From assembly GCF_940670765.1 (NCBI RefSeq), contig NZ_CALNVW010000039.1:1-64000 (forward strand): 64,000 nucleotides of DNA. The letters run 5' to 3'. Shown here piece after piece: positions 1 to 8,669 of the stretch. How positions within the stretch are numbered: the stretch's first letter is position 1; each line of letters opens with the position of its first letter. Origin of the DNA: Streptomyces sp. A 4/2. GTDB taxonomy: Bacteria > Actinomycetota > Actinomycetes > Streptomycetales > Streptomycetaceae. Made by a program: the position numbers and the translations under genes. The notes under the pieces were generated by a model. That model was not told the DNA's origin, ran no database searches, and worked only from the letters and a program-made list of their open reading frames with translations.

Positions 1-763
1 CCACCCGGGTGGCACCGCTGTAGTCGGGGCCGGAGTACCGGTACAGCTTTCCGTTGGAGACCTTGGTGGCGATGATGTCGGGGATGCCGTCACCGGTCTG
101 ATCGCCCACTGCGGCGAGGTTCGTCATGCCCGGGTCGGACACATCGACGATGGCCTTGTTGTGGACCGGGTGGAAGGTGCCGTGGCCCGAGAAGTACGGG
201 TACGGGATCTTCCGGTGGTGGACACCCGATCCGCTGAACTCGTAGCCCCAGTAAGCGGACTTGGAGGAGTCGGTCCACTTCTCGAACAGGGCGATGTGGC
301 CCTGCGCACCGGCGGCGGGGTTGTTGAGGGCGTCCCCGGCCTTGAGTTCGGCCTTGGTGATGTCCTCCGTGACGCCCGAGGAGTTGAACGTGCCGGTCAC
401 CAGCGACGTGCCGAGCTTCCAGGCCATCGACGCATAGCCCGAGCAGTCCATGCGGTAGCCCTGGTAATACGCGGTGTTGCTGTAGACCAGGCCGAGGTCG
501 ACCCAGCTCGCCGCCCGGGACATGACTTCGGTCCTGGTGAGCGCAGGCGGGGTGAGCTGGGCCGACGTGAGTGTGTTCGGATCGGTCCGGAGTGCCTGGC
601 CCGCCTGGCCCTCGGGTCTCTGACCGGATCCGCTCTGCGTGACGGCCCCGAGGACAGAACCCCCACTGTCCGCGCTCGCGCTCACCGGCGCGGTCACACC
701 GACGCACAGCGCCACTCCCAGCGCCGACAGGGCGAAGCGACTTCCGAGCAAACGAAAATGCAC
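1..763 (-). CDS. Secreted NlpC/P60-like protein with FG-GAP repeat, 3' end outside window
   Basis: Reading down from a GTG at 763, preceded by GGAGG at a good distance, the protein has a Sec signal peptide (LLGSRFALSALGVALCVGV) and a predicted mature start after an ASA motif. Around residues 100-160 there is a cell-wall-hydrolase-like segment with MDCSGYASMAWKLG, the nucleophile Cys context of NlpC/P60 and CHAP enzymes, followed by AGDAL and GHIALFEKW, which would hold the catalytic His. Near residue 220 begins an FG-GAP/VCBS beta-propeller blade (DQTGDGIPDIIA), a calcium-binding loop type. The gene runs off the left edge, so more blades probably follow. Likely role: exported peptidoglycan or amide hydrolase carrying a propeller. 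The substrate cannot be told. It is not obviously in an operon with what lies upstream. Confidence 0.8.
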   Translation of the reverse strand, partial: MHFRLLGSRFALSALGVALCVGVTAPVSASADSGGSVLGAVTQSGSGQRPEGQAGQALRTDPNTLTSAQLTPPALTRTEVMSRAASWVDLGLVYSNTAYYQGYRMDCSGYASMAWKLGTSLVTGTFNSSGVTEDITKAELKAGDALNNPAAGAQGHIALFEKWTDSSKSAYWGYEFSGSGVHHRKIPYPYFSGHGTFHPVHNKAIVDVSDPGMTNLAAVGDQTGDGIPDIIATKVSNGKLYRYSGPDYSGATRV

Positions 764-1079
764 CAATACCTCCACAGAAGAAGAAGGCCGACGTGTATCC
801 GTACGTAGAGCGGCCCGGAAAAGGACGCACTCGTTCCGCTGCACAGGACGCGTCGGATTCGAGGAACGCCACTGCCGGAGACCGCTCGTCAGCGGCCCGG
901 CTCGGCGCACGTAACGTGGCACGGAAGACCGCCGCGAACAATTGCCGATGTCCGTTGTTGCCCAAGAAGAGCAAAAGGTCGCACCAGAAATCGCCTGTGA
1001 AGAGCAAAAGGAAACGCCACCGGTACAACCTTCGATACGCGCCGGCTCATCCGGCGGCTATCCGGCGCCACAGCGATGC

Positions 1080-1190
1080 GGTCGGCCGCGTACCGCACCG
1101 CGAGCGGTGCGAGGGTGGCGTCGATGTGCATCACATGAGGGTCGTCGACCTCGATCGTGGTCACTCCGAAGCCGGGCTGAAGAAGAACCG
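1080..1190 (-). pseudogene. Remnant of an amidinotransferase-like gene
   Basis: A short minus-strand reading frame contains VTTIEVDDPHVMHIDATLAP. The DPHVMHIDAT block resembles the catalytic His region of glycine/inosamine amidinotransferases (HxMHIDATF...PL). Similarity fades after about 25 codons and no complete gene fits, so this is a fragment. It abuts, in a different frame, the cupin-like remnant at 1161-1430. Identification rests on one motif. Confidence 0.35.
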
Positions 1191-1430
1191 GGTGTCCTCC
1201 CGCCGGTGGAACAGGCCGTGCACAACGAAATCCCGGGCCCTCAGCGGAATGAAGAGGACATCACCGGGACGGACCCGCGCATGGAAGAATTTCGCCCCGC
1301 GCAGCCAGGGAAAACGCAGCAGGTCGGGGGTAGCGAGATCCAGCTGGCTGTTCACCAGATTTCCAGGAAAGGGGTAGGCGGCCCGGCACTCGTTCCAGGT
1401 CAGATCTCGTACTTGCTTGTACGGTGCGCG
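1161..1430 (-). pseudogene. Remnant of a JmjC/cupin-like oxygenase gene
   Basis: The minus strand encodes a tail that reads like the C-terminal half of a cupin-like (JmjC) protein: DLATPDLLRFPWLRGAKF, then RPGDVLFIPLRARDFVVHGL. The PGDVLFIP block followed by a metal-ligand-type His is typical of the family. The part that should precede it is missing, because the frame runs into the antisense of the membrane-protein gene starting at 1432. It ends at a stop at 1161. Together with the amidinotransferase scrap it shows that 0.9-1.4 kb is decayed DNA. The stretch 764-1079 holds nothing else I can support. Confidence 0.4.
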
Positions 1431-1431
1431 T

Positions 1432-2967
1432 ATGACGGGGACACATTCCGAAGAACAGAGAATCGGGAACCTGGGAGAATCTTCCCCCGCGGTCCTGTCC
1501 CGCGCGGGAACCGGATGGCTGGTGGGGGTCGCTGTGGCCTTCACTGCCTGCCAGTTCCTTTTCGTACGACCGAATTTGGGTCTTGGCTGGGACGAGGCGG
1601 TCTATGTCAGCCAGGTGGGTTCGCACGCGCCTGCGGCGTTCTTCAGTGCGCCGCGCGCCCGTGGCATCTCGTACCTGGTGGCGCCCGTAGCGGTGCTGAC
1701 CTCCTCGACCGTGGCGCTCCGCTGCTACCTGGCCGTACTGTCCGGCGCCGGTCTGCTGGGGGCGCTCTGGGTCTGGCGCCGGTTCCAGCCCGCGCTGCGG
1801 CTGGCGCTCGCGGGCGTGCTGTTCGCCGGGCTGTGGATCACCCAGTTCTACGGGCCGCAGGCGATGCCCAATCTGTGGGTCGCGCTCGGCGCACTGGCCT
1901 GCGCCGGTTTCTTCCTGCGGGTGGTGACCACCGCGCACTCCGGCCCGCAGGACCGCTGGGCCCTGCTGGGTACCGCGCTCTGTCTCGGCGCGGTGGTGCT
2001 GCTGCGCCCGCCGGACGGATTCTGGCTCGCCCTGCCGCTGGTCCTCGCTGCGCTCCTGGTCCGTGAGTGGCGTCGCCCGGCCGTGTTCGCCGCCCTCGCC
2101 GCCGGGCTGGTGGCGGGCGGGGCGGAATGGGTCGTGGAGTCGTACCTGCGGTACGGGGGCGTGGTGGCCCGGCTGCACACCTCGGGCCTGGTCGAGGGCG
2201 GCATCAGCTGGAACCTGGCCTTCACCGACCAGTTGAGGGCGCTGAGCGGACGCACACTGTGCCGGCCGTGCGATGTTCCGTGGACGAACAAGGGAGAGTC
2301 GCTGTGGTGGTTCGCCCTGCCGCTGCTCGCCGCGGGCGGGGTGGCCGTCGCCCGGCGGGCCCGCCGCCTGCCGGCCGTGCTGCTGCCCACGCTGTGCGGG
2401 GTGTCGATGGCGGTGCCGTACCTGCTGCTGATCAACTACGCCGCACCGCGCTTCCTGCTTCCTGCATACGCCCTGCTGTCCCTGCCGGTCGCCGAATGCC
2501 TGTGGTGGCTGGCTGCCGGGGCGGGCAGGCCGCGGCTGCGGCCGGTCACGACCGGCCTGGTGACGCTGGTACTGATGGGGCATCTGGTGGGCCAGTACGT
2601 CGTGCTGTCCCACACGGTCACCCGCAATGCCGCCGCTCACGACGGCTACGCGCGGGTCGCGACCGGCCTGCACGGGCTCGGCGTCACCCCGCCCTGCCTG
2701 GTCACCGGGGACAACGCCATCCCCATCGGCTACTACGCGGGCTGCGCCTCCGCCGCGACCGCGGGCAACAACGCCAACACCACGGTCCGGGGCATCACCG
2801 GGACCGCCGCCCGGCGGCCGACCGCGGTTCTCGTACCGGTGGGGCAGCGGCCACCGGACTACGCCCGGGGCTGGACCCCGCACCGGCTCCCGGGCGCACA
2901 GCAGCTCACCGCGTACACGGCCTATGTGGCCCCGCTTCCTCCAGGGCGAACCGTCGGCCCGCCGTAA
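1432..2967 (+). CDS. Polytopic membrane protein, GT39/ArnT-like glycosyltransferase fold
   Basis: A protein of about 511 residues with roughly ten or more hydrophobic segments. The first loop carries LGLGWDEAVYVSQ. This acidic DE motif, just after the first membrane span, is the hallmark of GT-C enzymes (PMT/GT39, ArnT and related families), which use lipid-linked sugars on the outer face of the membrane. A C-terminal extracytoplasmic part (residues about 410-510, with Cys residues) follows. ATG at 1432 was chosen. There is no Shine-Dalgarno in front, but TACGGT lies 7 bases upstream, so the message may be leaderless; a TTG five codons earlier is possible. Substrate unknown. The neighbouring exported proteins give no clear pathway. 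Confidence 0.7.
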   Translation: MTGTHSEEQRIGNLGESSPAVLSRAGTGWLVGVAVAFTACQFLFVRPNLGLGWDEAVYVSQVGSHAPAAFFSAPRARGISYLVAPVAVLTSSTVALRCYLAVLSGAGLLGALWVWRRFQPALRLALAGVLFAGLWITQFYGPQAMPNLWVALGALACAGFFLRVVTTAHSGPQDRWALLGTALCLGAVVLLRPPDGFWLALPLVLAALLVREWRRPAVFAALAAGLVAGGAEWVVESYLRYGGVVARLHTSGLVEGGISWNLAFTDQLRALSGRTLCRPCDVPWTNKGESLWWFALPLLAAGGVAVARRARRLPAVLLPTLCGVSMAVPYLLLINYAAPRFLLPAYALLSLPVAECLWWLAAGAGRPRLRPVTTGLVTLVLMGHLVGQYVVLSHTVTRNAAAHDGYARVATGLHGLGVTPPCLVTGDNAIPIGYYAGCASAATAGNNANTTVRGITGTAARRPTAVLVPVGQRPPDYARGWTPHRLPGAQQLTAYTAYVAPLPPGRTVGPP

Positions 2968-3142
2968 GCGGAAGTTCACCAACGGGATTGCTCAGTTTGT
3001 CGGTTGGGAGTGATTAATCCGTTCTAACCTCGTCAAGGTGCGGGATTCCTCCTCTCCCGGACAGCCCGTCCGCGGACTCCGGGACCGGACCGTCCGCGTC
3101 GAGGGCTTCCCGGCGTTCCGCTCTTCTCTCCCTGGGGGTTTC

Positions 3143-5410
3143 ATGCGCACGGGGTTCAGGCACACGGGCTCGATGCACACGGGCTTGCTGCACAGATCGC
3201 GAGGGTTGGCAGGCGCCCTCGCCCTGACCATCGCCACGACCGGACTCGGCGTGGTCGCCTCGGCGCCCGAGGCCTCGGCGATCACGCCCCCCGTGGCGTT
3301 CACCGCGGACAGCCTGCCGACCTGGCAGACCAACGGCATCGTCTGGGCGCTCGCCCAGAGCGACGGTGTGGTCTTCGCGGGCGGTACCTTCTCCGCGCTC
3401 CGGCCGCCGCAGGGCACCTCGGGCGCCTCGCGGCCCGCGGTCAACTTCGCCGCGTTCGACGCCGCCACCGGCGCGCCCACCAAGTGCGCCCTGTCCTTCA
3501 CGGTCAAGACCGGCACCGCCACCGTGCGGGCCCTCGCCGTGTCACCGGACAAGAAGACCCTGTACGCGGGCGGCTACTTCGGCGCGGTGAACGGCACCCA
3601 GGTGTCGTCGCTGGCCGCGATCGACATCGCCACCTGCAAGCCCCGGGCCTCGTTCCGGGCGAGCTTCCCCGCCACCGTCCGGGCGCTGGCGGTGACGAAC
3701 GACACCGTGTACGCGGGCGGCGACTTCAGCACCGTCGACGGCAAGAAGCACCAGCGCTACGCCGCGGTCAAGACCTCCGACGGTTCGGTGCTGCCCTTCA
3801 AGGCCGACGCGGACGCGCCGGGCCGGGCCGTCGCGCTCACCCCGGACGGCAAGAAGGCCGTGCTCGGCGGTGACTTCTTCACCGTCAACGGGACCGACTC
3901 GCACGCCCTCGCCGTGGTGGACGCGAAGTCGGGCGCGGTGACCAAGTCGTACCCCGGCTTCATCGAGAAGAACTCGGTGGTCAAGACCATCGACACCGAT
4001 GCCACCGGGATCTACACGGGCAACGAGGGCACCGGCTCCGGGGTGTTCGACGGCCGCATCGCTCTCAACACCAGCAATTTCGCCCAGCGTTGGCGTGACA
4101 CCTGCCTGGGCGCCACTCAGGCCGTGAAGTCCTACAAGGGCGTGCTCTACAGCGCCTCGCACGCGCACGACTGCTCCGGTGTCGGCGAGTTCCCCAACGG
4201 CAGGCGCCGCCACTTCCTGGCGGAGCCCACCACGGGTACCGGCAAGCTCGGCTGGCTCCCCGACACCAACGACGGCATCGGTGAGGGCATCGGCCCCCGC
4301 GCGCTGACCATCGCCACCTCGGGTGCCACCTCGTACCTGTGGTCGGGCGGCGAGTTCACCACCGTCAACGGCTCCCCGGCCCAGGGCCTGACCCGCTTCG
4401 CCTCCACCGGCGACAAGGGCGCGCCGACCGTGCCGGTCGTCTCGGCCGCCGCCCTCAAGCCGGGTGGGGTACAGGTCCGTTGGCGGGCCTCCTTCGACAC
4501 CGACGACTCGAAGCTGACGTACAAGGTGTACCGCAACGGCTCCAGCACCCCGCTGAAGACCGTGCAGGCCGACTCGCTGGAGTGGTCGCGCCCCCAGGTC
4601 GGCTTCACCGACACGTCCGTCGCCACCGGCAAGACGTACACGTACCGGGTCACCGCCGCCGACGCCGCGGGGAACACCAGCGCCCTGTCCGCGACCGCGA
4701 GCGTCACCGTGCCCTCTGCCACCGAGCACTACCCGGCCGCCGTACTGTCCGACGGTGCCAAGCTGTACTGGCGCTACGACGACCGCACCGCCCCGTTCGC
4801 GGCGGACACGTCGAGCTCCAACAGCTCGGGCGTCATGGTGAACGGCCCCTCGCTGCGCAAGACGCCCTCCGCCGTGAAGGGCCCGTCCACCGGGATCGGC
4901 TTCAACGGCAGCAACCAACTGGTGTACAGCGACCACCGGTACGCCCACCCGACCACGTTCAGCCTGGAGACCTGGTTCAAGACCACCAGCACCAAGGGCG
5001 GCAAGCTGATCGGCTTCGGTGACAACACCCTGAGCACCAGCAAGCAGTACGACAAGCACGTGTACATGACGAACGCGGGCAAGCTCGTCTTCGGTGTCCG
5101 CAGCGGCACGCTCAAGACCCTGGTCAGCCCGAAGGCCTACAACGACGGCAAGTGGCACCAGGTCGTCGCGGCGCAGGGCTCGTCCGGCATGACGCTCTAT
5201 GTGGACGGGCACCTCTTGACGTCCAACAAGATCACCACCAACCAGGACTACAGCGGCTTCTGGCGGGTGGGCGGCGACACCCTGACCGGCTGGCCCTCCA
5301 GGCCGACCAGCGACTTCTTCAACGGCCAGCTGGACGAGACCGCCGTCTACGCGCGGGTGCTCACCAGCGCGCAGGTCGCCGCCCACTACAAGCTGGCGAG
5401 TGCCACGTAG
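3143..5410 (+). CDS. Secreted beta-propeller / fibronectin III / LamG protein
   Basis: A protein of 755 residues starting at ATG 3143 behind GGGGG; in-frame codons back to 3038 lack a ribosome site. A signal peptide ends near EASA-ITPP. Residues about 45-440 form repeated units with YAGGxF.TVxG patterns (VFAGGTFSAL, YAGGYFGAV, YAGGDFSTVDG, VLGGDFFTVNG, WSGGEFTTVNG), a delta-60/PQQ-like propeller. Residues about 445-530 are a fibronectin type III domain. Residues about 540-755 are a LamG/concanavalin-like domain (FSLETWFKT, GKWHQVVAAQ, YARVLTSAQVAAHY). No catalytic motif was recognised. The architecture suggests an extracellular adhesion or carbohydrate-binding protein. Confidence 0.8.
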   Translation: MRTGFRHTGSMHTGLLHRSRGLAGALALTIATTGLGVVASAPEASAITPPVAFTADSLPTWQTNGIVWALAQSDGVVFAGGTFSALRPPQGTSGASRPAVNFAAFDAATGAPTKCALSFTVKTGTATVRALAVSPDKKTLYAGGYFGAVNGTQVSSLAAIDIATCKPRASFRASFPATVRALAVTNDTVYAGGDFSTVDGKKHQRYAAVKTSDGSVLPFKADADAPGRAVALTPDGKKAVLGGDFFTVNGTDSHALAVVDAKSGAVTKSYPGFIEKNSVVKTIDTDATGIYTGNEGTGSGVFDGRIALNTSNFAQRWRDTCLGATQAVKSYKGVLYSASHAHDCSGVGEFPNGRRRHFLAEPTTGTGKLGWLPDTNDGIGEGIGPRALTIATSGATSYLWSGGEFTTVNGSPAQGLTRFASTGDKGAPTVPVVSAAALKPGGVQVRWRASFDTDDSKLTYKVYRNGSSTPLKTVQADSLEWSRPQVGFTDTSVATGKTYTYRVTAADAAGNTSALSATASVTVPSATEHYPAAVLSDGAKLYWRYDDRTAPFAADTSSSNSSGVMVNGPSLRKTPSAVKGPSTGIGFNGSNQLVYSDHRYAHPTTFSLETWFKTTSTKGGKLIGFGDNTLSTSKQYDKHVYMTNAGKLVFGVRSGTLKTLVSPKAYNDGKWHQVVAAQGSSGMTLYVDGHLLTSNKITTNQDYSGFWRVGGDTLTGWPSRPTSDFFNGQLDETAVYARVLTSAQVAAHYKLASAT

Positions 5411-5453
5411 CCGCGCAGGCACCGACCGCCACGGTCCCGGACGGCAGCTGCCC

Positions 5454-6377
5454 CTACGCCAGGGTCTTCCTGGTGCCGTCCGGCTTCAGATCGACGAGCT
5501 TCCCTGCGATGCCCTGGTCCTGGAACGCCTCCACGAGGGAGTTCAGGTCCTCGGAGTAGATGTTCCAGCTGTCGGTGTGCACCGGAACCACCCTGCGGGG
5601 ATCGAGGTCCTTCGCCACCAGGGCCGCGTTCCTGGAGGTGAGGGTCAGCGGGGCGTTGTGCAGGATCGCTGGGGTACGGGCGGCACCGGCGAAGAGGACC
5701 GCCGTGTCGATGGGGCCGATCTCCTTCTTGATGCGGTCGCCGACCTGCTCGGCGACCTCGACCGAGGCGTTGTCCCCGGAGATGTAGGTGACGGGGACAC
5801 CCTTGCCGCTCAGCACGAAGCCGGTGACCTCGCCGTCCTTGCCGCGGTCCACCCCGTCGGGACCGTGCAGGGCAGGAACGGCGGTGACCTTGACGGTGCC
5901 GTGGGCGGTCTTCAGCTCCTTGGCGGACCAGCTCTTCATGCCCGTGACGTGATCGCCGAGGCGCTGCTGCGCACCGGGCGTGGAGAACACGACCGGCACG
6001 TGCTTGAGCAGTTCACGGCCCGTGTCGTCGAGGTTGTCGTCGTGCTGGTCGTGCGAGAGCAGTACGGCGTCGATCCTGCCGATCCTGTCGATGCCGAGCG
6101 CGGGGGCGTGCGTCTTCTGCAGGCCGCTCTTGTACTTCTTGGGTGCGTCGAAGGTCGGGTCGAGCAGCAGGCGGGTACCGGCGACCTCCAGGATCGTGGT
6201 CGGGCCGCCGATGTGCGTCACGGTGAACGCGCCGGTGCCGGCGGACGAGGGCCCAGGGCTCGATGCGGCCGATGCGGCGTCGGCGGTGCTCCTGCCGCCA
6301 CAGGCGGCGAGGAGGGTCACGCTCGCGACGGCTGCGACGGTCGCCGATGCGGCGTGGCGGAACGTCGAACGGTTCAT
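5454..6377 (-). CDS. Metallo-beta-lactamase-fold lipoprotein
   Basis: A protein of 307 residues whose ATG at 6377 puts a lipoprotein signal at the N-terminus (lipobox VTLLAACGG). After a Ser/Ala-rich linker the MBL fold begins with TVTHIGGPTTILEVAGTRLL and continues with LLDPTFD. The metal motif reads LSHDQHDDN near residue 107, the HxxHxDN-type variant of HxHxDH seen in UlaG-like hydrolases. A second histidine (PALHGPDG) and an Asp-containing YISGDNA block match the later ligands. It should be anchored on the outer face of the membrane. It faces the plus gene ending at 5410, with only 43 bases between. Substrate unknown. Confidence 0.8.
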   Translation of the reverse strand: MNRSTFRHAASATVAAVASVTLLAACGGRSTADAASAASSPGPSSAGTGAFTVTHIGGPTTILEVAGTRLLLDPTFDAPKKYKSGLQKTHAPALGIDRIGRIDAVLLSHDQHDDNLDDTGRELLKHVPVVFSTPGAQQRLGDHVTGMKSWSAKELKTAHGTVKVTAVPALHGPDGVDRGKDGEVTGFVLSGKGVPVTYISGDNASVEVAEQVGDRIKKEIGPIDTAVLFAGAARTPAILHNAPLTLTSRNAALVAKDLDPRRVVPVHTDSWNIYSEDLNSLVEAFQDQGIAGKLVDLKPDGTRKTLA

Positions 6378-6481
6378 GGGGAGTACCAGCTCTCTCGTTG
6401 GGGGGAGTGGGGCCGCCCCGAGGGCAGGTCGGCCCCCGAGGCGTACGGGACGGAACGAACGGCTCCCTCGCCCGGGGACGG

Positions 6482-6530
6482 CCTCCTTCGACCGGGGGCG
6501 GCGATCCGCACCGCCCCCGGCCGAAGGAGG
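6482..6530. terminator. Strong hairpin after the 6538-7665 gene
   Basis: CCTCCTTCG and CCGGGGGCGG pair with CCGCCCCCGG and CGAAGGAGG around a 9-base loop, with one A-C mismatch. It directly follows the stop codon of the minus-strand gene at 6538 and is probably its terminator. Confidence 0.6.
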
Positions 6531-6537
6531 CCACGCG

Positions 6538-7665
6538 TCACACCTGCGCTGCCGTCCTCTTCCGGAACGGGCAGGCGTCACCGGCGGTCGTGGCAGAGGC
6601 AGTTCGCGCCCCGGCGGCCACCGCGCCGAGCTGGTCCAGGATCTCGTCGGACAGCAGGTCCTGCTTGCCCTTGAGCGCGTCGGCTATCTCCTGGTCCACC
6701 GGGAAGACCATCTCGGCCGCGATGTTGTCCTGCACGATCCGGGCGAGATTGTCCAGAGCGACGAAGATCGGGTCCTTGGGCGTCTCGACGGTCGCCAGGT
6801 CGATCAGGTGGGTATCGACCTTGGCCGGATTCATGCACGGCTTGATGATGATCGAATTCTGATTCAGGACGGACGTCGTCCACTGCGACAGCACGACGGT
6901 GTACAGGTCCTGCCAGCCCTCTTCACCGATCTTGGCCCGCCATTTCTTCATGATGTCCTGCACACCGGCGATCTGCGCGTCGGCCGCATGCTTCATATTG
7001 GTGCGGATATTGCCGTACACACGGCCGGAGAAGTCCTCGAACGACTTCATGTCCAGTGACTCGTCCGCCACCGAGGCATTGATGAACGTGATTGCGGCAT
7101 CGAGCAGTTCGGTGCACGACGTCACCAATTCCTGCGGGAGGTTCGCCTGGTCGAGCTGCCGGCGGGCGGTGGCGAGGGTGGCGGCGAAATCCTGGAGCGG
7201 GGCGATCCAGCCCGTGGTACCGGTCCCCTTGAACGCGACCATCTTCAGGTCGTGCGGATCGATGCGGTCGGCATGGGGAAGGTTGGGGACCTTGTCGCTC
7301 AGGTACGGCGCGATGGTCGAGAAAATACCCAGCGGCACATGGCTGATCGACTTCGCCAGCTCGAAGACCTCGGAGACCGGATTCACCGATTCCTGCGTGC
7401 CGTTGTGAACGAGGGTGAACTTGCCGCCCTTGGCGTCGTTCTGAACGACGACGACGGGACTCAGGTATGCGATCAGGTCGGATTTGAGCACGGCATAGTT
7501 CGATCGCATTCCGGCGTTGACCGCCAGCATCGCGTCGCGTGCCTGTCTCTCCGCGTCCGCCACGGTCGCGGCAGCCGGAACGGCGGCGGCCGAGGGTGTG
7601 GCGGAGAAAAGGGTTGCGGCGCCGACTGCGGAAGCGCTGCTGAGAAATACTCTGCGCGTGGCCAT
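6538..7665 (-). CDS. Tat-exported protein of unknown function
   Basis: A protein of 375 residues. The N-terminus MATRRVFLSSASAVGAATL is a short Tat-like signal ending at an AxA site near residue 28. The mature part is largely alpha-helical, rich in Ala, Asp and Gln, with no motif I recognise. It contains EVFELAKSISHVPLGIFSTI, KMVAFKGTGTTGWIAPLQDF and TSVLNQNSIIIKPCMNP, and ends DACPFRKRTAAQV. Two cysteines in the C-terminal third could form a disulfide. The start is supported by GGAGAG ten bases upstream. It has several less GC-rich codons (ATT, AAT) than its neighbours, which fits acquisition by transfer. It stands alone, with a terminator behind it. Function unknown. Confidence 0.7.
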   Translation of the reverse strand: MATRRVFLSSASAVGAATLFSATPSAAAVPAAATVADAERQARDAMLAVNAGMRSNYAVLKSDLIAYLSPVVVVQNDAKGGKFTLVHNGTQESVNPVSEVFELAKSISHVPLGIFSTIAPYLSDKVPNLPHADRIDPHDLKMVAFKGTGTTGWIAPLQDFAATLATARRQLDQANLPQELVTSCTELLDAAITFINASVADESLDMKSFEDFSGRVYGNIRTNMKHAADAQIAGVQDIMKKWRAKIGEEGWQDLYTVVLSQWTTSVLNQNSIIIKPCMNPAKVDTHLIDLATVETPKDPIFVALDNLARIVQDNIAAEMVFPVDQEIADALKGKQDLLSDEILDQLGAVAAGARTASATTAGDACPFRKRTAAQV

Positions 7666-7755
7666 GATCTGTCTCTCCGTACAGGTTCGAAAGGCGTGCG
7701 TGCGGTCATGGCGTGGGGGAAATGAACGGCGTGGTGCATGGGGTCATTCCTTAGT

Positions 7756-7783
7756 GGGGGGGGTGGGGGTGTGGGGTTGAGGG
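7756..7783 (+). other. G-tract with G-quadruplex potential upstream of 7665
   Basis: The plus strand carries five G runs separated by 1-4 bases (runs of 8, 5, 4 and 3 G among them) in the 250-base gap between genes at 7665 and 7919. The pattern satisfies the usual G3+N1-7 rule. It lies about 90-120 bases upstream of the minus-strand Tat-protein gene, so it could affect that promoter. The rest of 7666-7918 shows nothing I can name. Confidence 0.35.
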
Positions 7784-7918
7784 TGTGGAATTGGCGGGCG
7801 ATCTCGCCCTGAATCACCAGGACTTGGCCGAGCGCGGCTCCTGCGAGAATCCTTCAGCGTGGGAACTGACAGACCGGCAGAGACCGCGCTCAGCAACCAG
7901 GTGCCCCGGCCTCGGCGC

Positions 7919-8509
7919 TCAGGCCAGAGACTTCTCGGACTCGACGACGACCCCGTAGAGATCGGCGATCGTCGCGAGCGCGCTGTGATGGATCTGGCAG
8001 GCGGCCAGCTCGGTGCCCGCCGACTTCAGAGGCCGCGTCGCGCAGGCGTCGGCCACCACGGTGGGCCGGTTTCCCCGCAGGAACGCGCCCTCCACGGTGA
8101 ACGTCACGCACATGTGCGTCATGAACCCCACGACGATGACGTCCTTGTGACCGGCGGCGTCGACGTGCCCGCCCAGGTCGGTGTCGACGAAGGCGTTCGG
8201 GGCCTTCTTGACGACGACGGCCTCGCCCTCGATCGGGGCGACGCTCGGGTGGATCTGGCCGATCTCGGCCCGGATGTCGTACGGGGTGCCCTCGCCGCCG
8301 TCGTTGATGACGTGGATGACCGTCGCGCCGGCGGTCCGGGCCCGTACCAGCAGCGCGGCTGCGGAGTCGAGTGCGGCCTGCCAGCCCTCCAGCTCCATCA
8401 CACCGCCGACGTAGGTGTTCTGGTAGTCGACCAGGATCAGGGTCGCATCGGCGAGCGACGCAGGCGTCTCGTCGAACCCGTTGAGTTCGCGCAGAGTCGT
8501 CGTAGCCAT
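7919..8509 (-). CDS. Isochorismatase-family cysteine hydrolase
   Basis: A protein of 196 residues, the usual length for the family. The triad is visible: Asp28 in LILVDYQNTY, Lys101/102 in VVVKKAPNAF, and Cys134 in VVGFMTHMCV. The family covers nicotinamidases, isochorismatases and other small amide or enol-ether hydrolases; the sequence does not fix the substrate. It is divergent from the GlxA-type regulator at 8670, with about 160 bases between, and such regulators commonly control the adjacent hydrolase. Start at 8509 is the first Met of a well-conserved N-terminus. Confidence 0.9.
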   Translation of the reverse strand: MATTTLRELNGFDETPASLADATLILVDYQNTYVGGVMELEGWQAALDSAAALLVRARTAGATVIHVINDGGEGTPYDIRAEIGQIHPSVAPIEGEAVVVKKAPNAFVDTDLGGHVDAAGHKDVIVVGFMTHMCVTFTVEGAFLRGNRPTVVADACATRPLKSAGTELAACQIHHSALATIADLYGVVVESEKSLA

Positions 8510-8669
8510 GGGAGTTACCGCCTCAGGTTTCGTGCCGGATTCATGCGGGATGTCGCAGACTCACCCGCGCGGTGAGCTACGTCCACGACGCTACGACCGG
8601 CGGTGAGTGTCGGCAATGACGTCTAACATGCAGATCCGGACATCGCTTCTACCGACGGGCGGAGACCTC

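Noticed and set aside
1261..2982. Minus-strand frame of 573 codons
   Set aside because: Antisense to the GT39-like membrane protein, composition typical of a shadow frame.
3542..5422. Long minus-strand open frame of 626 codons
   Set aside because: Antisense to the secreted propeller/LamG gene. Long antisense frames are expected in very GC-rich DNA, and the translation is repetitive Gly/Val/Arg with no domain.
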